A stretch of DNA of 64,000 bases. Source: Hysterangium stoloniferum (Eukaryota; Basidiomycota; Agaricomycetes; Hysterangiales; Hysterangiaceae). A program made the translations under genes and the position numbers. The stretch lies in contig WHVD01000005.1 in the NCBI GenBank assembly GCA_015178975.1, forward strand, positions 620,001 through 684,000, in the 5' to 3' direction. Positions 33,626-46,345 of this stretch are shown piece by piece. Below the pieces are notes generated by a model. That model was not told where the DNA came from. It made no database searches and was given only the letters and a program-made list of their open reading frames with translations. Each line of letters starts with the position of its first letter. Position 1 is the first letter of the stretch.

Positions 33626-35017
33626 AGATATAGTAAGAGCTCATCCAACTATAATTCCTGAGTGTATTTTGCCATACCTCTCACACAAGGGTAAAACTAA
33701 GTTGCAGGGATCCAAAATGATAGGATCCTACATTTGGCAGCAGCTAATGCAAGTACACACATAATGCAAACAGCTGTAACAGACAATAATGATATATAAT
33801 CAATGGAGTCACAAGCCCTGCTCAATTCTTTCCCCTAGCAGTGTGTTCCCCTTACCATGAGCATAGGCCGGCTGATAGAGTCAACCCGGGGATCGGGTCA
33901 GACACCACAGACCTCTTCGGCTCCAAAAACGTTATCATTTAGTGTCTCCGTCTCTAAATAGCGATTGAAATCACCAGCAAGTCCTTGATTTGAAGACATT
34001 AATCTATGTTGTAAATTTTGTGTCTCAATATACGAGGGTAAAACACATTAGAATACAGAATGTGAAGACTTGGACTTAAACATAAAGTATTCAATATATA
34101 TAGAACGAATCCTTTGAAGCACCTGAAGTCTCGGGGCAGACTCAGAGCTTCTACGAGTCGCAGCCTCCGACACTCCCCTTAAGTCTTAGAATATCAGAAT
34201 CTTCCCCTTCGACAACACTTCTCAAAACTAGGTCGGCACCAAAGACGAGCTCTCCAGCTCGGGACAAGTAAAATCCGTTATTATTTCTGAAGCACCAGCA
34301 ACAATGTGCACTCGCAATTTCATTACCAACCGATTTCCTTGCCGTCGTCAAATGGATATCGACCAAACGGTTCGCAAAGATCTTCGGCAGAAGAATTCAC
34401 AAAGACAGTGTAATGGAGATCCAATCTAATGCGCATCACATAAACTTTCGAAAGCTCTCGCTCGCCTGCCCTTGGGGTGTAACGACATGGGCTGTACCCA
34501 CAAATGATGTATCTTTTTTAAAGGCAAGCACAAGGTGAAGCCCTGACAAACTATAAACTGATTCAAAAAAAAGAAAGAAAGAAAAGTTGTTATGAGCTAA
34601 TTGGATATTGGAAAGACTTTAGCACCTCTACTTGACGTGTATAACTCCTCGAGATTTCGTATTGCATTGGGGTCATGCATGACCAAGCACATCATTAATC
34701 AAATCAGCGTGTATGCATACAAAGCCCCGGTTGTGGCGGCGTAAAGCCATTGGGTACTTTCACGTAGGACCTACACACATTCATGCAATATGTGAATTTG
34801 TACATGCATGGACGTCTCAAATTACTATAAACAGGTTACCATGCGTGATACTTTTATAAATAATTATAATGAATCCCCCCGTGCTGATGTAGCAATTTGG
34901 ATGGTCGTGTTATGCGGAACTCAGTCGAAAAATGAACCAAAACTAATGGCAATACTGCTCATAATGGTCATATATACATCTGCGACGGGATGGGCAATCT
35001 GAAGAATCGTTAAATAT
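33626..35017. other. Intergenic, only weak coding signals
   Basis: About 1.4 kb. On the minus strand a frame from about 33998 reads MSSNQGLAGDFNRYLETETL, and another at 34151-34366 reads LSRAGELVFGADLVL. They could be exons of an unrecognised gene or relics, but I cannot join them or name a family. A purine-rich run (AAAAAAGAAAGAAAG) lies at about 34565-34582. Confidence 0.35.
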
Positions 35018-36766
35018 TTAAACAATATGTAAACCCTCTATCTCGATGAAAGCGTCATCTTCATCCCGCCATTCCTCATCGAACAGTTTGGAATAACAAG
35101 AGTGTCCCTTTGTCTTAAAATGCGCATAAGGGTCCGTGGCGTTGAGCTTGGAGCCACATCGGTAACAGAAATGTTGCCTGGAGAAAGAGAAATCAGCGAA
35201 TGGCAGAAATGCGAGAATCATGAAAGCATACCCGCATTTTATACACGTCATCTAAAGCGCCAAAATCAGTGGCATGTAAAGTGACATACGGATTTTCGTA
35301 TCTTACATGATTACAGCCCATACTTTTTTGCTAGAATAGCATATCAAGTTTGCCCATATACAAATAAAGTGTAAGATACTCACGACGTGTAATTTGCAGC
35401 CTGGGCAACTACAAAGCCTGTGAGATTGGCTTAGACTACACAATTTATCGAACTGACCAAACGGCTTCCTTTTCCATCCACTGCTGGTTTAATTCGTCCT
35501 CCTTGTATTTCGCCAATAATTTTAAAATATTGCCTTTCCCGTGTTTTTGCTCAATAGCCCTTCTCTGCTCTGAGTCCTCAGGATAGGCAAGATATGCTTT
35601 CGCGGATTCCACGGTGAAGGACAGTGCACAAGGTCTGTGTGGCCCGTGCCAAGCCCTGCGGCAGTACACGCAAAATGCAAATCCGCACTGGCATATCCTC
35701 AAATGGTCCCATTCTGGCCTGCGATCTCCCCCTAAAGGGGACTCTCGTTTGACTGGTTGTTGACAGGCAATCTGAGGGCAGTACACGATGGTTGGATCTG
35801 GGGGAAATTCAAAATTTAAGCAACACCCGGTGACAGCTTTTTTTACCTTGTTCGACTTCCTTCTTTCTTTGCAGCCATTGTAGCCGTGCGACATCATGTG
35901 GCGAAAGGATGGCTTGTATATCTACCAGAGGTGATTGTTTGAGATCTTTAACACATTCAGGATACGGACAGCAAACGCGTTCTGAGGCTCCTTCTGCAAT
36001 ATACAGGCTCCACCCCTCTCTAAGACACTTCCGGCAGGCAACATGCCCGCAAGAAGACAAAGAAATACATTTTGAGCCTAATAGACGTTCTAGACATACC
36101 GGACATTCAAATTTGGATTTTTGGAAATTCGCGTCTAACACCCATGCATTATAGGCTATGAGAGAGGGAATCAACTTATGAGGAGCCTGATGTCGGAGAC
36201 TACCCAGACAATGAGTTAGTTAAGGAGAGGAAACCGAATTGGAGTCAACCTTATAGACTGTGAACGTGCTGGTAAGAAGTCAAGGCTCTCAAGAAGCTCT
36301 TGACCATTTCGTATGCATAATATCCAGAGGGCAAGCACTGTACTGCCATTATCCCACATTTCCAAAAGCTTGCCAGTGAGGAGATTCAGTGATTCAGATG
36401 GTAGCCAGCCGTATTCCGAAGTCAAGGAATGAATGTGAGGAGGCTCATGGTTAGGATATGAAGGTGGTAGGACTATAGTGAGACAGAGAGGCGGTAGTCG
36501 TGAAATATGAGCTGTATGCTCCAAATGAGACGGTCCTTCCGTTTCCAAGTGAACAAATATGGGCTTCTCCATTTCTACACCTATCTTCAGAGTGAACGGT
36601 TGACCAACAATAGGTGTACTGGCTGGTAATGTATCGGGATATGTCGCCTGTGAATTCGTAGAGTTTAGAAAGGGTTGGGACAATATACATGTAGACATAC
36701 CTCTAATATTTTCCATTCCTCTTCTTGAAGATCTTTACAGAATTCGTCGAAGATTTCGTTGTCCAT
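35018..36766 (-). CDS. RWD-RBR E3 ubiquitin ligase (RNF14/Itt1-like)
   Basis: RING-between-RING ubiquitin ligase. Exon 1 starts at 36766: MDNEIFDEFCKDLQEEEWKILE, the start of an RWD domain, which continues in the next exon (PLCLTIVLPPSYPNHEPP, the RWD YPxxxP motif). RING1 is CPVCLERLLGSKCISLSSCGHVACRKCL followed by a CCPYPEC pair. The IBR region has YCPQIACQQPV, CQCGFAFCVYCRRAWHG and C-terminal HRPC. RING2 is HMTCIKC joined by an intron to RQHFCYRCGSKLN, where the thioester cysteine of RBR ligases is expected. The C-terminal EEWRDEDDAFIEIEGLHIV precedes TAA at 35018-35020. Domain order and length fit RNF14/Itt1, which in yeast acts on termination or stalled translation factors. Confidence 0.88.
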
Positions 36767-36882
36767 TGTGATTTGAAGATATAAGAGCTTACATAATGGG
36801 AAATCTACTGATGGCACACGCGGTGTCTTTTCATTCGTTTCATTTTTCGGTTTGTTATATTTTTGGCCACCCAGCTCTACCC
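36767..36882. promoter_or_regulatory. 116-bp divergent promoter (RBR ligase / URB1)
   Basis: Only 116 bp separate the start codons of two divergently transcribed genes, so control elements must be shared or overlap. If URB1 starts at the upstream ATG at 36796 the gap would be only 29 bp, which argues for the downstream start. Confidence 0.5.
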
Positions 36883-39800
36883 ATGGAAGATTTGCTGCAA
36901 TCTGCGCAGTCTTTCATCAGAGTATTGAAGTCTAATAACGACACTTCTTTTCCTAGTGGCCTAACCAAAATCACCATTGCCAGAGCTGGTTGGGAATCTA
37001 AGGCTTTATATTTGCCTCGCAAAGCTGGCGTAGTGTTGGAGTGGTTACTTCCTTCGATATATAAGGAGCATAAGGACGAAGCAAAGTGCGCTCCATACCT
37101 CGCTTTCAGTCTGATTTGGTTATTTACTCTATAAGTGTAGTCCAGGCCAATTAGACCTTGCATATTGGGACCTTCTTGCAGATATTTTAAGTGACCCTGG
37201 TGATACTCAGATCGAGCCCATAATACTACGGTTCTCGGCCCATGTCTGGATCAATACTTTCTTTGCCACATATGCGGCTACTCCATCACATTCTAGGGAA
37301 CAGCTTTCAAACAGGTTTACTCACATTCTCCACGTCGTTTGGCCAATATTAATTCAGCGGGCTGGACTGGATGCGTTGACAGAATGTGTTGGGTCCTCAT
37401 TTAATGTCATATATGGAATAGGAATCAAGGGCCTTAATGAAAATCTCAACGCTATGTTTAACCTTGTATTGTCTGGATTCACGCACTCATTTGTCAACTC
37501 GAATGTCACAGCGAGAAAGAAGGTTTGAGTTCCCTCTTTTTGTAAAAATTTGCGATCTTTAATGATATTTTAGGCATATGGGACATTTTGTCAGCACCAC
37601 TTTTTGTTTTGGCTCCATGCCGTCAGCGTTTTAAAAATCACACACCCTCTCGGTCGCCGTGTATACGATCTTGGTACAGATGTCCTTTATAACCCAGATT
37701 CGCTACGTGTAGCTCTAGAGAACAATTCAGCTTCAAAAACTGGCACTAGTATATCTTCTGTCATCTTTAAGACATCCCTTAAAGATGACCCAATTGCACG
37801 AACTTTGCTAGTATATATATTACCCCATCTCTGTAAATCCTACGCATTGGCTTTGCGGCTTCACCGCTCCGCCATATTTACTGGCAGCCCCTTAGGGACC
37901 AAGACACGCGAGCAGATCCTTCAGATGACGGGTAATTTCCTCAGCGAAATTTGGGACTTCCTAGAAGATCTCAAAGAAATCGAGCCTGCCCACATCATTT
38001 GGAAAACCATCGCCGATATCCTCCAAGTCGTGGAAGAAGAGTCCTTATTTGATCCAGTCAATTCGCAACAACTCACTGGACTTCTGGAACGGGTGAACAA
38101 GGAGGCCTCTAGTTTACTGGATTACGCACTGGATGGTAAGTCCATTACATGAGCATTGTTGACCATTTACAAAGCTGTAATCACCTGTCAGATTCTCAGT
38201 CAATCTTAATGACCCATGCGCTAGACATTTTGTCCTGCCTCCATCGGATCGAGCCTGGTTTAATTGTTTCTTCGGTCCCCCACATATTACAATGCATTGT
38301 CATAGTACGTTGCTATCGTTTTATATTTTGGCATTTTTTCATTAGCTCAACAGGCCTCATCCTTATTGCAACTTCCCGCGCAAAGATTCCTCACACAGCT
38401 TATATTATATTACTCTAAGACACGGACGCTACCTACTCTCGTCTCCCTTCTATTCTCAGCTTTGGCGACGCCATTTTCACATTTTCCTCATTCGGACCCA
38501 CTGGGTATCTATCGCCTATGTGTCTGCTCGTCACTTCTATCCGTTACATTTGTGAATGAACTTACGCAGGCGTTTGAACACTTCGTAACACCTGGCCAAG
38601 CGCACGAACTAATTATACTGAGCAGCAACATTGTGTCAGAATCGCTTCGACAAATCTCTCAGGTTTCGCCTCAGAAACGTGTAAAATTGGACTCTCAGGA
38701 ATCCAAAGTGTCCACTGGCTCCACCAATGATAAACTAGCGGCCTCCGTCTCTTTTGCTCTCGTCTCACGATTCGGGGCATCTATTCTACGTATATTGATA
38801 TCTAGTAATTCGAAAAAGCATCCTTTCGAGGCAAGAGAAAGATACCTGGAAGACATGGATACTTCGATCTCCAAGGCCATTCGCGACGCTATCGTGTCAT
38901 TAAGCCAGCAGCTCAAAAGCACTCCTAGTCTGGGTAAACGACCACGTCCTAGCCACCTGGAAAGACCACAATGGGTGCAACATTGCTTATGCGCCAGTCT
39001 CTTGAGATTCTGGTATGAAGTACTTGATCAAGAGACACTGCATTTAAACACTTCCGAAGTATTGAGCCAATTACTCAGTGACGTCCTGGACCTCATGTCG
39101 GAGGGGATATTCCCAGAACTACAGCTAGAAGCCGTAAGTTTTTTAAAAACACTACATGATATTATGGAGAGCTAAAAATGCAAAACAAGGGTCGCACTGT
39201 TTTGGCTTTGCAAACTAAGCCAATGGCTTTGCAGACGACTCCAGCGACTAAGGACCGACCACTAAAGGTGGTTTTGGACTATATTGAAAGGAATCTACTG
39301 TCAAAAATGGGTCACATTTTTAGCACTTCCGATGCCAATGTCTCCGCGTTTCATGATTGCGCTGAAAAGGCTGCACTTTCATTGTGGGGGTTACTACTGG
39401 AAAGATTTTTGCCTGCTCTTGAGTCAGTTCTTGGAATAATGTGTTTAATGACTGTTGACATAAGGCTAATAGGGCAAGCGCTCCTATTGAACAGCTCCAT
39501 CGCCTCGTCAGTTTCATCGCACGTATTAATGCTGCAGCAATTTTTACAAGCGAGTTAGAAACCGTCATAAAGAGAGCGTTTAATTCTGCCTACTTCTGGG
39601 AACTTCCCCGCCTACGAGGTTTGAGATTTATCTATTTTCAGCCAGCCTATTAACGAAGGTGTTGTGCGGCACTAGAATCTATGAGCAATCTAATAGAAAC
39701 TCAAACGACCGCGTTTGCTTCGTTCGACACCGCACCTCTCATCAATGCCATGGTCAGAGGCGAAACTTTATTGATTAAAGAGCAGATTATGTTGTGCGAG

Positions 39801-42031
39801 GTCTCCCGCACAGACGCAGAATCTGCTGCAGAAATATTTTCTCTGATGCACCATTTTCCTCCCGAGTATCTTTCTAAGGTTTCGAAAGTGGATCTTGTAA
39901 CGAGAGCAATGAATGCAGATGTATATGTCAGTGCACTTAATTCTGACCTGGAACCAATGTTGCGCGGCGTAGAATGGCGAGCGATATTTCGGTCTTTCAT
40001 TTCGAACTCCATCAAGGATACAAACTTGAAGATGGCTCGGAATTTAGTGAGATCGTCATTGTCATTGCAGATTACGGATATTGTCTTAGTGTTAATAGGT
40101 TTTAACTCCAACCGGGATGGCTTACTTCGCCTTGTCACCTCAAAACCACGCGCCATTATCAATGTATGCTACGTCAACGCTGGACTTAATGTTAGCAATT
40201 CAATTGTAAGTTAAGCCCATTTTCGACGTTACCTGCATGTTTATCATTTAGGTTGGCAATACAAATCGCCACGAAAGGGGATGATACATATATCAAGAAC
40301 ACAGTTGACTACTTTGTGGCCGGTAGCATGTTCCAGGAAGACCAATCATTTATCCGCAGATATTTTACGCAGTTCGTAGAAGCGCTTATAAACGAATTCA
40401 ATCCATCCAGGTGGCGGTCGTCAATATTTTCATCTGTGAAAGTGGCCGTTGACCTTCTGAAAGTTTCCGACAGCACACACTGGCTCATTTACATCAATCA
40501 TGTGCCACAATTGAGCCTGGTCTACAACAAGCTCTATCTTTTGCAGTTGAAGGGCCAGATGACAAGTTTTCTTCTTTGGAAGACTTCATTGATGCGTGGC
40601 ATGCACTCATTTCCCTGAAGCATTGGCTCGGAATAGGTAATGTAACGTCTACTGTTCTCATATCATCATCGATGACCAGGTTTCTGTGTGAGCAGCTCAG
40701 TCGCCCAACGCGACTGTCGTCAACCGACAACTCTTCAGACGAACCGTCAATGTGATGAAGGCTGCAACCCCCAACTGCCCAACTGTCTCTGATGCATTCC
40801 TTGCTGCCGTCCTTTCTACTCTGATTATTGAAGTGCAAACTACACTTCAAACTGGATGGGACGATATGGGCGGTATGTTAGCGGCATACATATGTTTCGT
40901 ATCATTTTCACCATCAGCTAGTAAGCAGCGCCTTCTTACTCAGAAGTTACCTGTGAATTGACTTGTTATCCAGTGGAAGTCTGTAATACTGTCCTTTCTC
41001 GCGCCTGCAAATCGCTTTCCCCTGTGCAATACGGACATGGCCTCAATCTTATTAGAGAAATGCTCGAGGATGATAACGAAGTCCCATCACGACTGACTAT
41101 TATTGTACGACTGTCGACCGTATTCCTACGTGGGGCCCCCGAGAGTAAGTTCAGGAGTTTCAATTAAAGCATTTTTCTTTATACCTCTTTTCATAGAGAC
41201 ATCAAAAATATTATACGAGCATATGTCAAGATGCTTGTTTGTATTCAACCACGAAGCGTTGTTCACCAGTGGCTCTTCTGAGCTAAGAGGCCATACATTG
41301 GAATTCATTCAGTGTCACTTTACTGATCGGGTAATTATCGCCTCGCTGTTGGTATGTATTTTCTGACCTAAATAACATAGGCTGCTACACTGAAGCCGTC
41401 CGATGCAATGTATACCTTGTTAATCTTGTCTAAAATGCTGACTGGGTGTCCAGAACATGACGCACATACCTCAACATCCATTTTCAAAGCAATCATTTAC
41501 ATCCTGGACACTATGATTCGATTACGCAGAGACTTGTTGAATCCCCTGCTTCCGCAATTGGCAATAGTTCTGCGGCAATTAATGACACTAGTCCGCTGCG
41601 TTCGTCCTCATCTCGGTAGCAAACAACATCGCCTGGTAGCAGACACCCTTCCAAGATGGATCAATCCTTCTGAAGCACTCGGCAGCGACGATGCGCGCGC
41701 TCTCTCACGTCTCCTGTCCGCTTTCACCACAAAATATCTTATTCGTGGGTATGATACCCATGAGCAGAAAGCGACATCACTGGCACGACCATTTGCACGC
41801 CACGCGCCATATGTGCTCCTGGCGTATATCCAAATGATGAACGATCCTTTAAGTATGGTGGCAATGTCTGTCCGAAGGGAATTGGAACCCGGCTTGTTTT
41901 CGCTGTGCACAATGATGGGTGAACATGGTCGAGACACTTTAATGATGCAATCCCTCGATGTTGGTGGCAAAGCCCTGTTAAAGAGTATATGGAAGGAGTA
42001 CAACAAACAGAGATACATTGGTAGAGGATGA
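36883..42031 (+). CDS. URB1: Nucleolar pre-60S ribosome biogenesis protein Urb1 (Npa1)
   Basis: Large helical-repeat protein of early pre-60S particles in the nucleolus. I choose the CCATGG at 36883 (MEDLLQSAQSFIRVLKSNN). The Npa1 N-terminal domain follows: LPRKAGVVLEWLLPSIY, DLAYWDLLADIL, RFSAHVWINTFF, FTHILHVVWPILIQRAGLDAL and LNAMFNLVLSGFTH. The long middle part (38366-39175, 39681-40214) is helical without motifs. The URB1 C-terminus is recognisable: STLPRWI-type tail, RALSRLLSAFTTKYLIRGYD, ARPFARHAPYVLLAYIQ and GHEDTL-like end with KYNKQRYIGRG at 42031. At least twelve introns; several internal exons, for example around 39180-39680 and 40500-41170, I could not delimit exactly, so a frameshift there cannot be excluded. 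Confidence 0.82.
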
Positions 42032-42072
42032 ATTACTCCTACATATTCCTAACAGAATACATGTCTGTGCTA

Positions 42073-43666
42073 TCAGGCTTTGGACGCATTCTTGACACGG
42101 ACATAGATATCTCTGAGGTCTGCTGCAACGTCATTAGCATCTACAGGAGGTGCAGCTTGATCAGTGGCGGATCCTTTCTCCTCGGACATGCGCTTTAGCA
42201 GGTTGATGAAGTCATCAACAGCTTGCGAGCTCGTCTGGATGTGTATGACCAGCCTAGAGCCGCCTACTTTGATTGGGTCAGGTAGACTAGCGGCTCTTTC
42301 CATTATTTCCTCGTACGTTAACCCAATTGGAGCGGGATTATAAAAAACCTACATACAGCCCGCCTTTGTAAACTAAAATGCTACAAGAACTACATCAGTT
42401 ATACGCACCATGCAAGTTTCGGCGGGACTGGTGATCTGCACTCCAATTGCCCTAAGGCCCTGTTCTAGTTTTCTTGCTAAAGCGTGAACGCCTGGCAGCA
42501 GTTGGAAATGGTTCGATAAAGCATATGCAGCAGACCCTGCTAAGATGCCAGTTTGGCGCATACCACCTCCAAAAAGCTTTCTCAACCAGCGGGCATGTGT
42601 CACTAACTCAGCACTGCCAATTAGACATGACCCGACAGGAGCACCTAGGAGACTTGATATGTGAAAGAGTACATTGCCATATACCAATTACTCATACCCA
42701 AGCCTTTGCTGAAGCAACAGCTGACAGAATCGAATGGTGCACAAAGTTCCGAGAGTGAAGTTCCAGTTTCAGCAGCCACATGCCAAATCCGTGCACCGTC
42801 CAGATGCATACGAACGCCTTCCGTTTTGGCGAACGCCGATATCTTCAAAATCTCATCTTGAGGAATAACACAGCCATTAAGTGTATTTTCAAGGGCAATG
42901 ACGCGAGTATTGGCGCTGTGCAGCCTTCTTTAGTAGCCGCACTCAATTATGGTGCAGGGAGAATACCGACAAGTGGACATCCGTGCCAGTTATAATATGC
43001 TTTTCGACGTCTGCCAAAGTCAAGTGGCGACCTAATCCCTCGCATTAGGCTTGCACAGACAACTAAACGTGGAATACGTGCCATTTGACGGGACAACTGC
43101 TGTCACAGCTGCCTGAGAGTGGTATGCAGCCCCGCCTCCTTCATAGCTGTCAAGATGGGACTGTATTGTGTATATTTTCCCAAGAAATTGCACTGATATT
43201 TTACACACCAGTTAATGTGGGAACGGATATCGCACAGGACAGAATGCGGGGGGCGTGTGAGGTGAGCGCGCAAGGCAATCTGATTAGACATTGAGCCAGA
43301 AGATAGGAAAATGGCAGCCTCCTTTCCAAATAATTGAGCTATGTGCCTTTCCAATTGATTCGTAGAAGGCTCTTCGTATACATCATCGCCTAGGGAAGAG
43401 CGCGTAGCATAATCATACATCTCCTTAGTAGGCACTAACGACTATAGCGTAAGTGTAGAATACGTCGCATGAGGCATGGTTTGTACCCGTAATTGTGTCC
43501 GCTGGTTCAGTGCTATCAGTATTGTGAGATAAGTACGACCTGTAGACTCACAAATAAAGCTTCGAGAGACAGTATGTTTGGTGGCCTCATTGTCAACAGC
43601 CAAATTCACGTCGACCTTGACTTCTCTAAAAAGGGTGTCCCTTAGCTGCTGAACATGATCGGCCAT
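42073..43666 (-). CDS. GLY1: L-threonine / L-allo-threonine aldolase
   Basis: PLP-dependent enzyme cleaving threonine to glycine and acetaldehyde. I choose ATG at 43666 (MADHVQQLRDTLFREV); 43747 is an alternative. Exons join as RSFI (to 43552), SDTITV (43487-43501), then PTKEMYDYATRSSLGDDVYEEPS, HIAQLFGKEAAIFLSSGSMSNQIAL, EAGGAAYHS-type, NGRHLTLADVEKHI, DVHFANTRVIALENTLNG, MHLDGARIWHVAAETG and SVSCCFSKGLGAPVGS, where the lysine in CFSKGLG is the PLP lysine. The C-terminus runs through GGMRQTGILAGSAAYAL to TGA at 42073-42075. One intron (43032-43081) appears to use a GC donor. A Ser/Lys-rich C-terminal extension follows the catalytic fold. Confidence 0.85.
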
Positions 43667-43844
43667 TCTAAACCTGACGTAGTCTGAATAAAGGAGTCTG
43701 AGACTCGCAGATTTTTTATTTATGATCGACCACGTCCTACCCGACATCTAGGCTATAAAGGTGAACTTTGCTTCCGCCCTGTCCGTCTTCTCACAAGCCT
43801 GCCACCTGTCAACTTGTGCTTTACTATTCGTACGCTTTTTTATC

Positions 43845-44242
43845 ATGGGTAACGTACGACCCCGTGGTACTCGTCTATGCAACGTGTTGTAAAGTACTGC
43901 GTTCTAGGGTGCGAAAGCTCAACAGAAGCGAGAGCGAGCTGGCAAAAATGCCCCGAAGGAAGGCAAGAGCTCGTTAAAAATCAATGAGCAAGCAAAGAAC
44001 ATACAGTGCAGTGTCTGTAAACAGACATTCGTGAGTATTGTGCTGATATAGTCAACCTTGCTGTGCTAAATTGCATCCACAGCTGATCACAACTCGTCAA
44101 CCAGCGTAAGGGCCTATTGCCTTCTGCTTACTTTGGTCAAGTATAACTGACAAATCTTTCTGCCATTAGACTCGAGGAACATGCGTCGAATAGGCACTCG
44201 AAGACTCTCGAAGTTTGTTTTCCCACTTTTGTCAAAGCGTAG
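43845..44242 (+). CDS. Small zinc-finger protein of the 4F5/At2g23090-like family
   Basis: A 75-aa protein in four short exons: 43845-43853 (ATG plus two codons, MGN), 43908-44030, 44083-44105 and 44170-44242. All joints are in phase with GT/AG ends. The product begins MGNGAKAQQKRERAGKNAP, then SSLKINEQAKNIQCSVCKQTF, LITTRQPALEEHASNRHSKTL and ends CFPTFVKA. The zinc ligands are the CSVC pair and the two histidines of HASNRH, as in the conserved eukaryotic zf-met2/4F5 family of unknown function. The gene is divergent from threonine aldolase, with starts 179 bp apart. It is hard to see by ORF scanning because the longest exon is only 41 codons. Confidence 0.88.
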
Positions 44243-44755
44243 GTAGAGGTTAGTTGGCCGCTACGCAGCTTATTCGGACATAAATGGTTTCTACTGCAAT
44301 TGTTACCTTAGTTGTTTGTCGATTCAGCGATTTGCTTTCCCATGTTTGGAGAGAGAGTGTCCTCTGTATGCCACCTTTGGCTGTCGTTTTCTTGATCCTC
44401 AACGCCATCCGAAGAGAAAATGCTATGGGCTCTACAGCTGGACGGACATCTCTGCATCTGGCACCACCTGGATTCCTCTCCAACTCAGCTTGCGAAGTAT
44501 TTTTCTAGCTCGGGTTAACACTCGTTGCTATATATTTTCACAATACCTCTTTGGCGTGCAAGTCCTGCCAGTGGCGCTGTATAGTGCACTTGATAAATGC
44601 TGTGCTGTGCTCGTAAGTGGCTATAATCCGATATCGATGCACTGTGGAGGCAGTTTGCAGACACCGCAAATATGCGTAAATATGGCTTACAGGTGCTGTT
44701 GATTTCTGGCATCATACATACAATCGCCCCGTGATATCCTTTTACTTGTATAACA
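44243..44755. other. Intergenic, no supported gene
   Basis: About 510 bp between convergent genes. Plus-strand frames of 74 and 128 residues occur at 44284-44702 but show no motif, no codon bias and no partner exons. Confidence 0.4.
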
Positions 44756-46345
44756 CTACTGTGCTCTCAGAATCCACCATGCCCCAAATCCCAAGGCAAA
44801 AAGAACCCCTATAGCACGCAGCACAATTACCACTATCAATGCTTTACGGACGGCTGCGTAAAAGGCATTCAACGCAGTACCCGCCCAATTAATCCTAAGA
44901 TGTTTTTAACACGCCGTCTGACGAGTAGACAACAGGCTGCTTACCGTTTGTTGTTGCTACCGCCAGATAGCAAACTCGCTTCCCATCCACGGACAACTTC
45001 ACGATAACGTTTACCGAACACCCTATCTATAGGTCAGTTGATGCGATAACCGCGAAATGAAGGCAAACCATATCCAAAAATTAACGTCTGGGTAGGAAAA
45101 TCGAGGGAATACAGAGCTGAAAATTGTAGTTAAGGAACGGCAAGTGAAATACAAAGATCATGAGAGCATACGTCATTGCAGGCGCCACTGCAAAACTCGT
45201 GGATCGGTCATCCTCAGTTGGATGCGGTTTGAAGGCATAGTTTGTTGGGGATCCCGGTGCATTCTCATCTGTGTTAAGTTGAGGGTGCATGCAAGCTAGC
45301 AGATCCATAGTCATGCCCAGAGTTAATCCCCAAAGTTTCAGCTGTCGATCAGGTCGAGTAGCGCTCGCATGAGGCTTTTTCTTAGTTATTTTGGTGGGAT
45401 AATTCAAAACGATGGCAGAGAACTGCATGCTGCCTACGAGAATGCGCACAAGGATCTTGACCCATGAATGTCGAGGTGCTAAACGAGATGCCACATCGAC
45501 TGCAACATGCGACCAAGTAGGATCTTGATTTGATAAAGTCGAAACCGGTATCCAATGGAGAGCTGTTTCTGGTGGCGGATCGATGGGTACATCACCGGGT
45601 GTAACTTGAAGGAATACTGACAATGCAATTTAATAATGTGTGTGGAAGGTAGTGAAAATGCGTTACCAAAAGGTGATAAAATCATGAGAAGACGTTTGCC
45701 CAAAGAAGTCGTGATCTCCCGGTCATCAAGCTGGCCTATACATATGAAGTCTCGTTCTGCCAAGTCCAAACCAATTTCTTCCCATGTTTGCCTCATGGCT
45801 AGGATTGTATACTTTATATGAGCCCATGATAAAATCAGCTAAACAAAGTTAACATACCAGTATATAGTCCGTTTTCGTCCCCCTCCTCCATTCGTCCGCC
45901 AGGAAAGGCTACATGGGCCTCTTTCGTTAGACGGTCGGTATCCGGTGTCTGGCCTTTCTCTCGATGCAAGAACAGAACCTCCGCGCGTGCCCCACTGGCA
46001 TGGACCCAATCAAGCTTGAAGAAATCGGTGAGACTGGGTGATTCAGAAGTAGAATATGAAGCTGAGGATTGCGACGGCGGAACGATTCGCAAAACAATGG
46101 CTACTGCGGCGCGACGAGGTTCTAGACAAAAGTTCACATAGTACCTGGTGGAAGTCAACGCCAAAGGGCAATTATAGCCCGAACTTACGGGTAGCAGGTG
46201 AAGATATCAGACGAGGAGGCGTAGAGCGTATTTTATGCAAGGCATGAGATAGATGGGCAATGACCACCCGTTCTTCTAGAATGATATAACGATTAATTAC
46301 CTAGTGTGCTGTAAGATGATAGCATCACTTACCGGCGTCAGACAT
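44756..46345 (-). CDS. CoA-type Nudix hydrolase with hydrophobic C-terminal tail
   Basis: Nudix fold pyrophosphatase of the NUDT7/NUDT8 type. The Nudix region reads AFPGGRMEEGDE, then after an intron AMRQTWEEIGLDL. The expected RE of the Nudix helix is RQ here, while the metal-binding EE pair is kept. Core lines are PRRAAVAIVLRIVPP, LFLHREKGQ and IGQLDDREITTSLGKRL. Behind the core, the chain continues through WIPVSTL, WGLTLGMTMDLL, FWIWFAF-like, FGKRYREVVRGWEASLLSGG and a final hydrophobic stretch ALIVVIVLRAIGVLFALGFGA ending at TAG 44756-44758. The start is uncertain. ATG at 46345 gives MSDA joined by a 211-nt intron (46122-46332) to EPRRAAV; an alternative start is at 46164. Possible membrane tethering is inferred from the tail. 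Confidence 0.78.

Noticed and set aside
44284..44702. 74-aa and 128-aa overlapping frames
   Set aside because: Two frames overlap with no codon bias or recognisable domain, so neither is supported.
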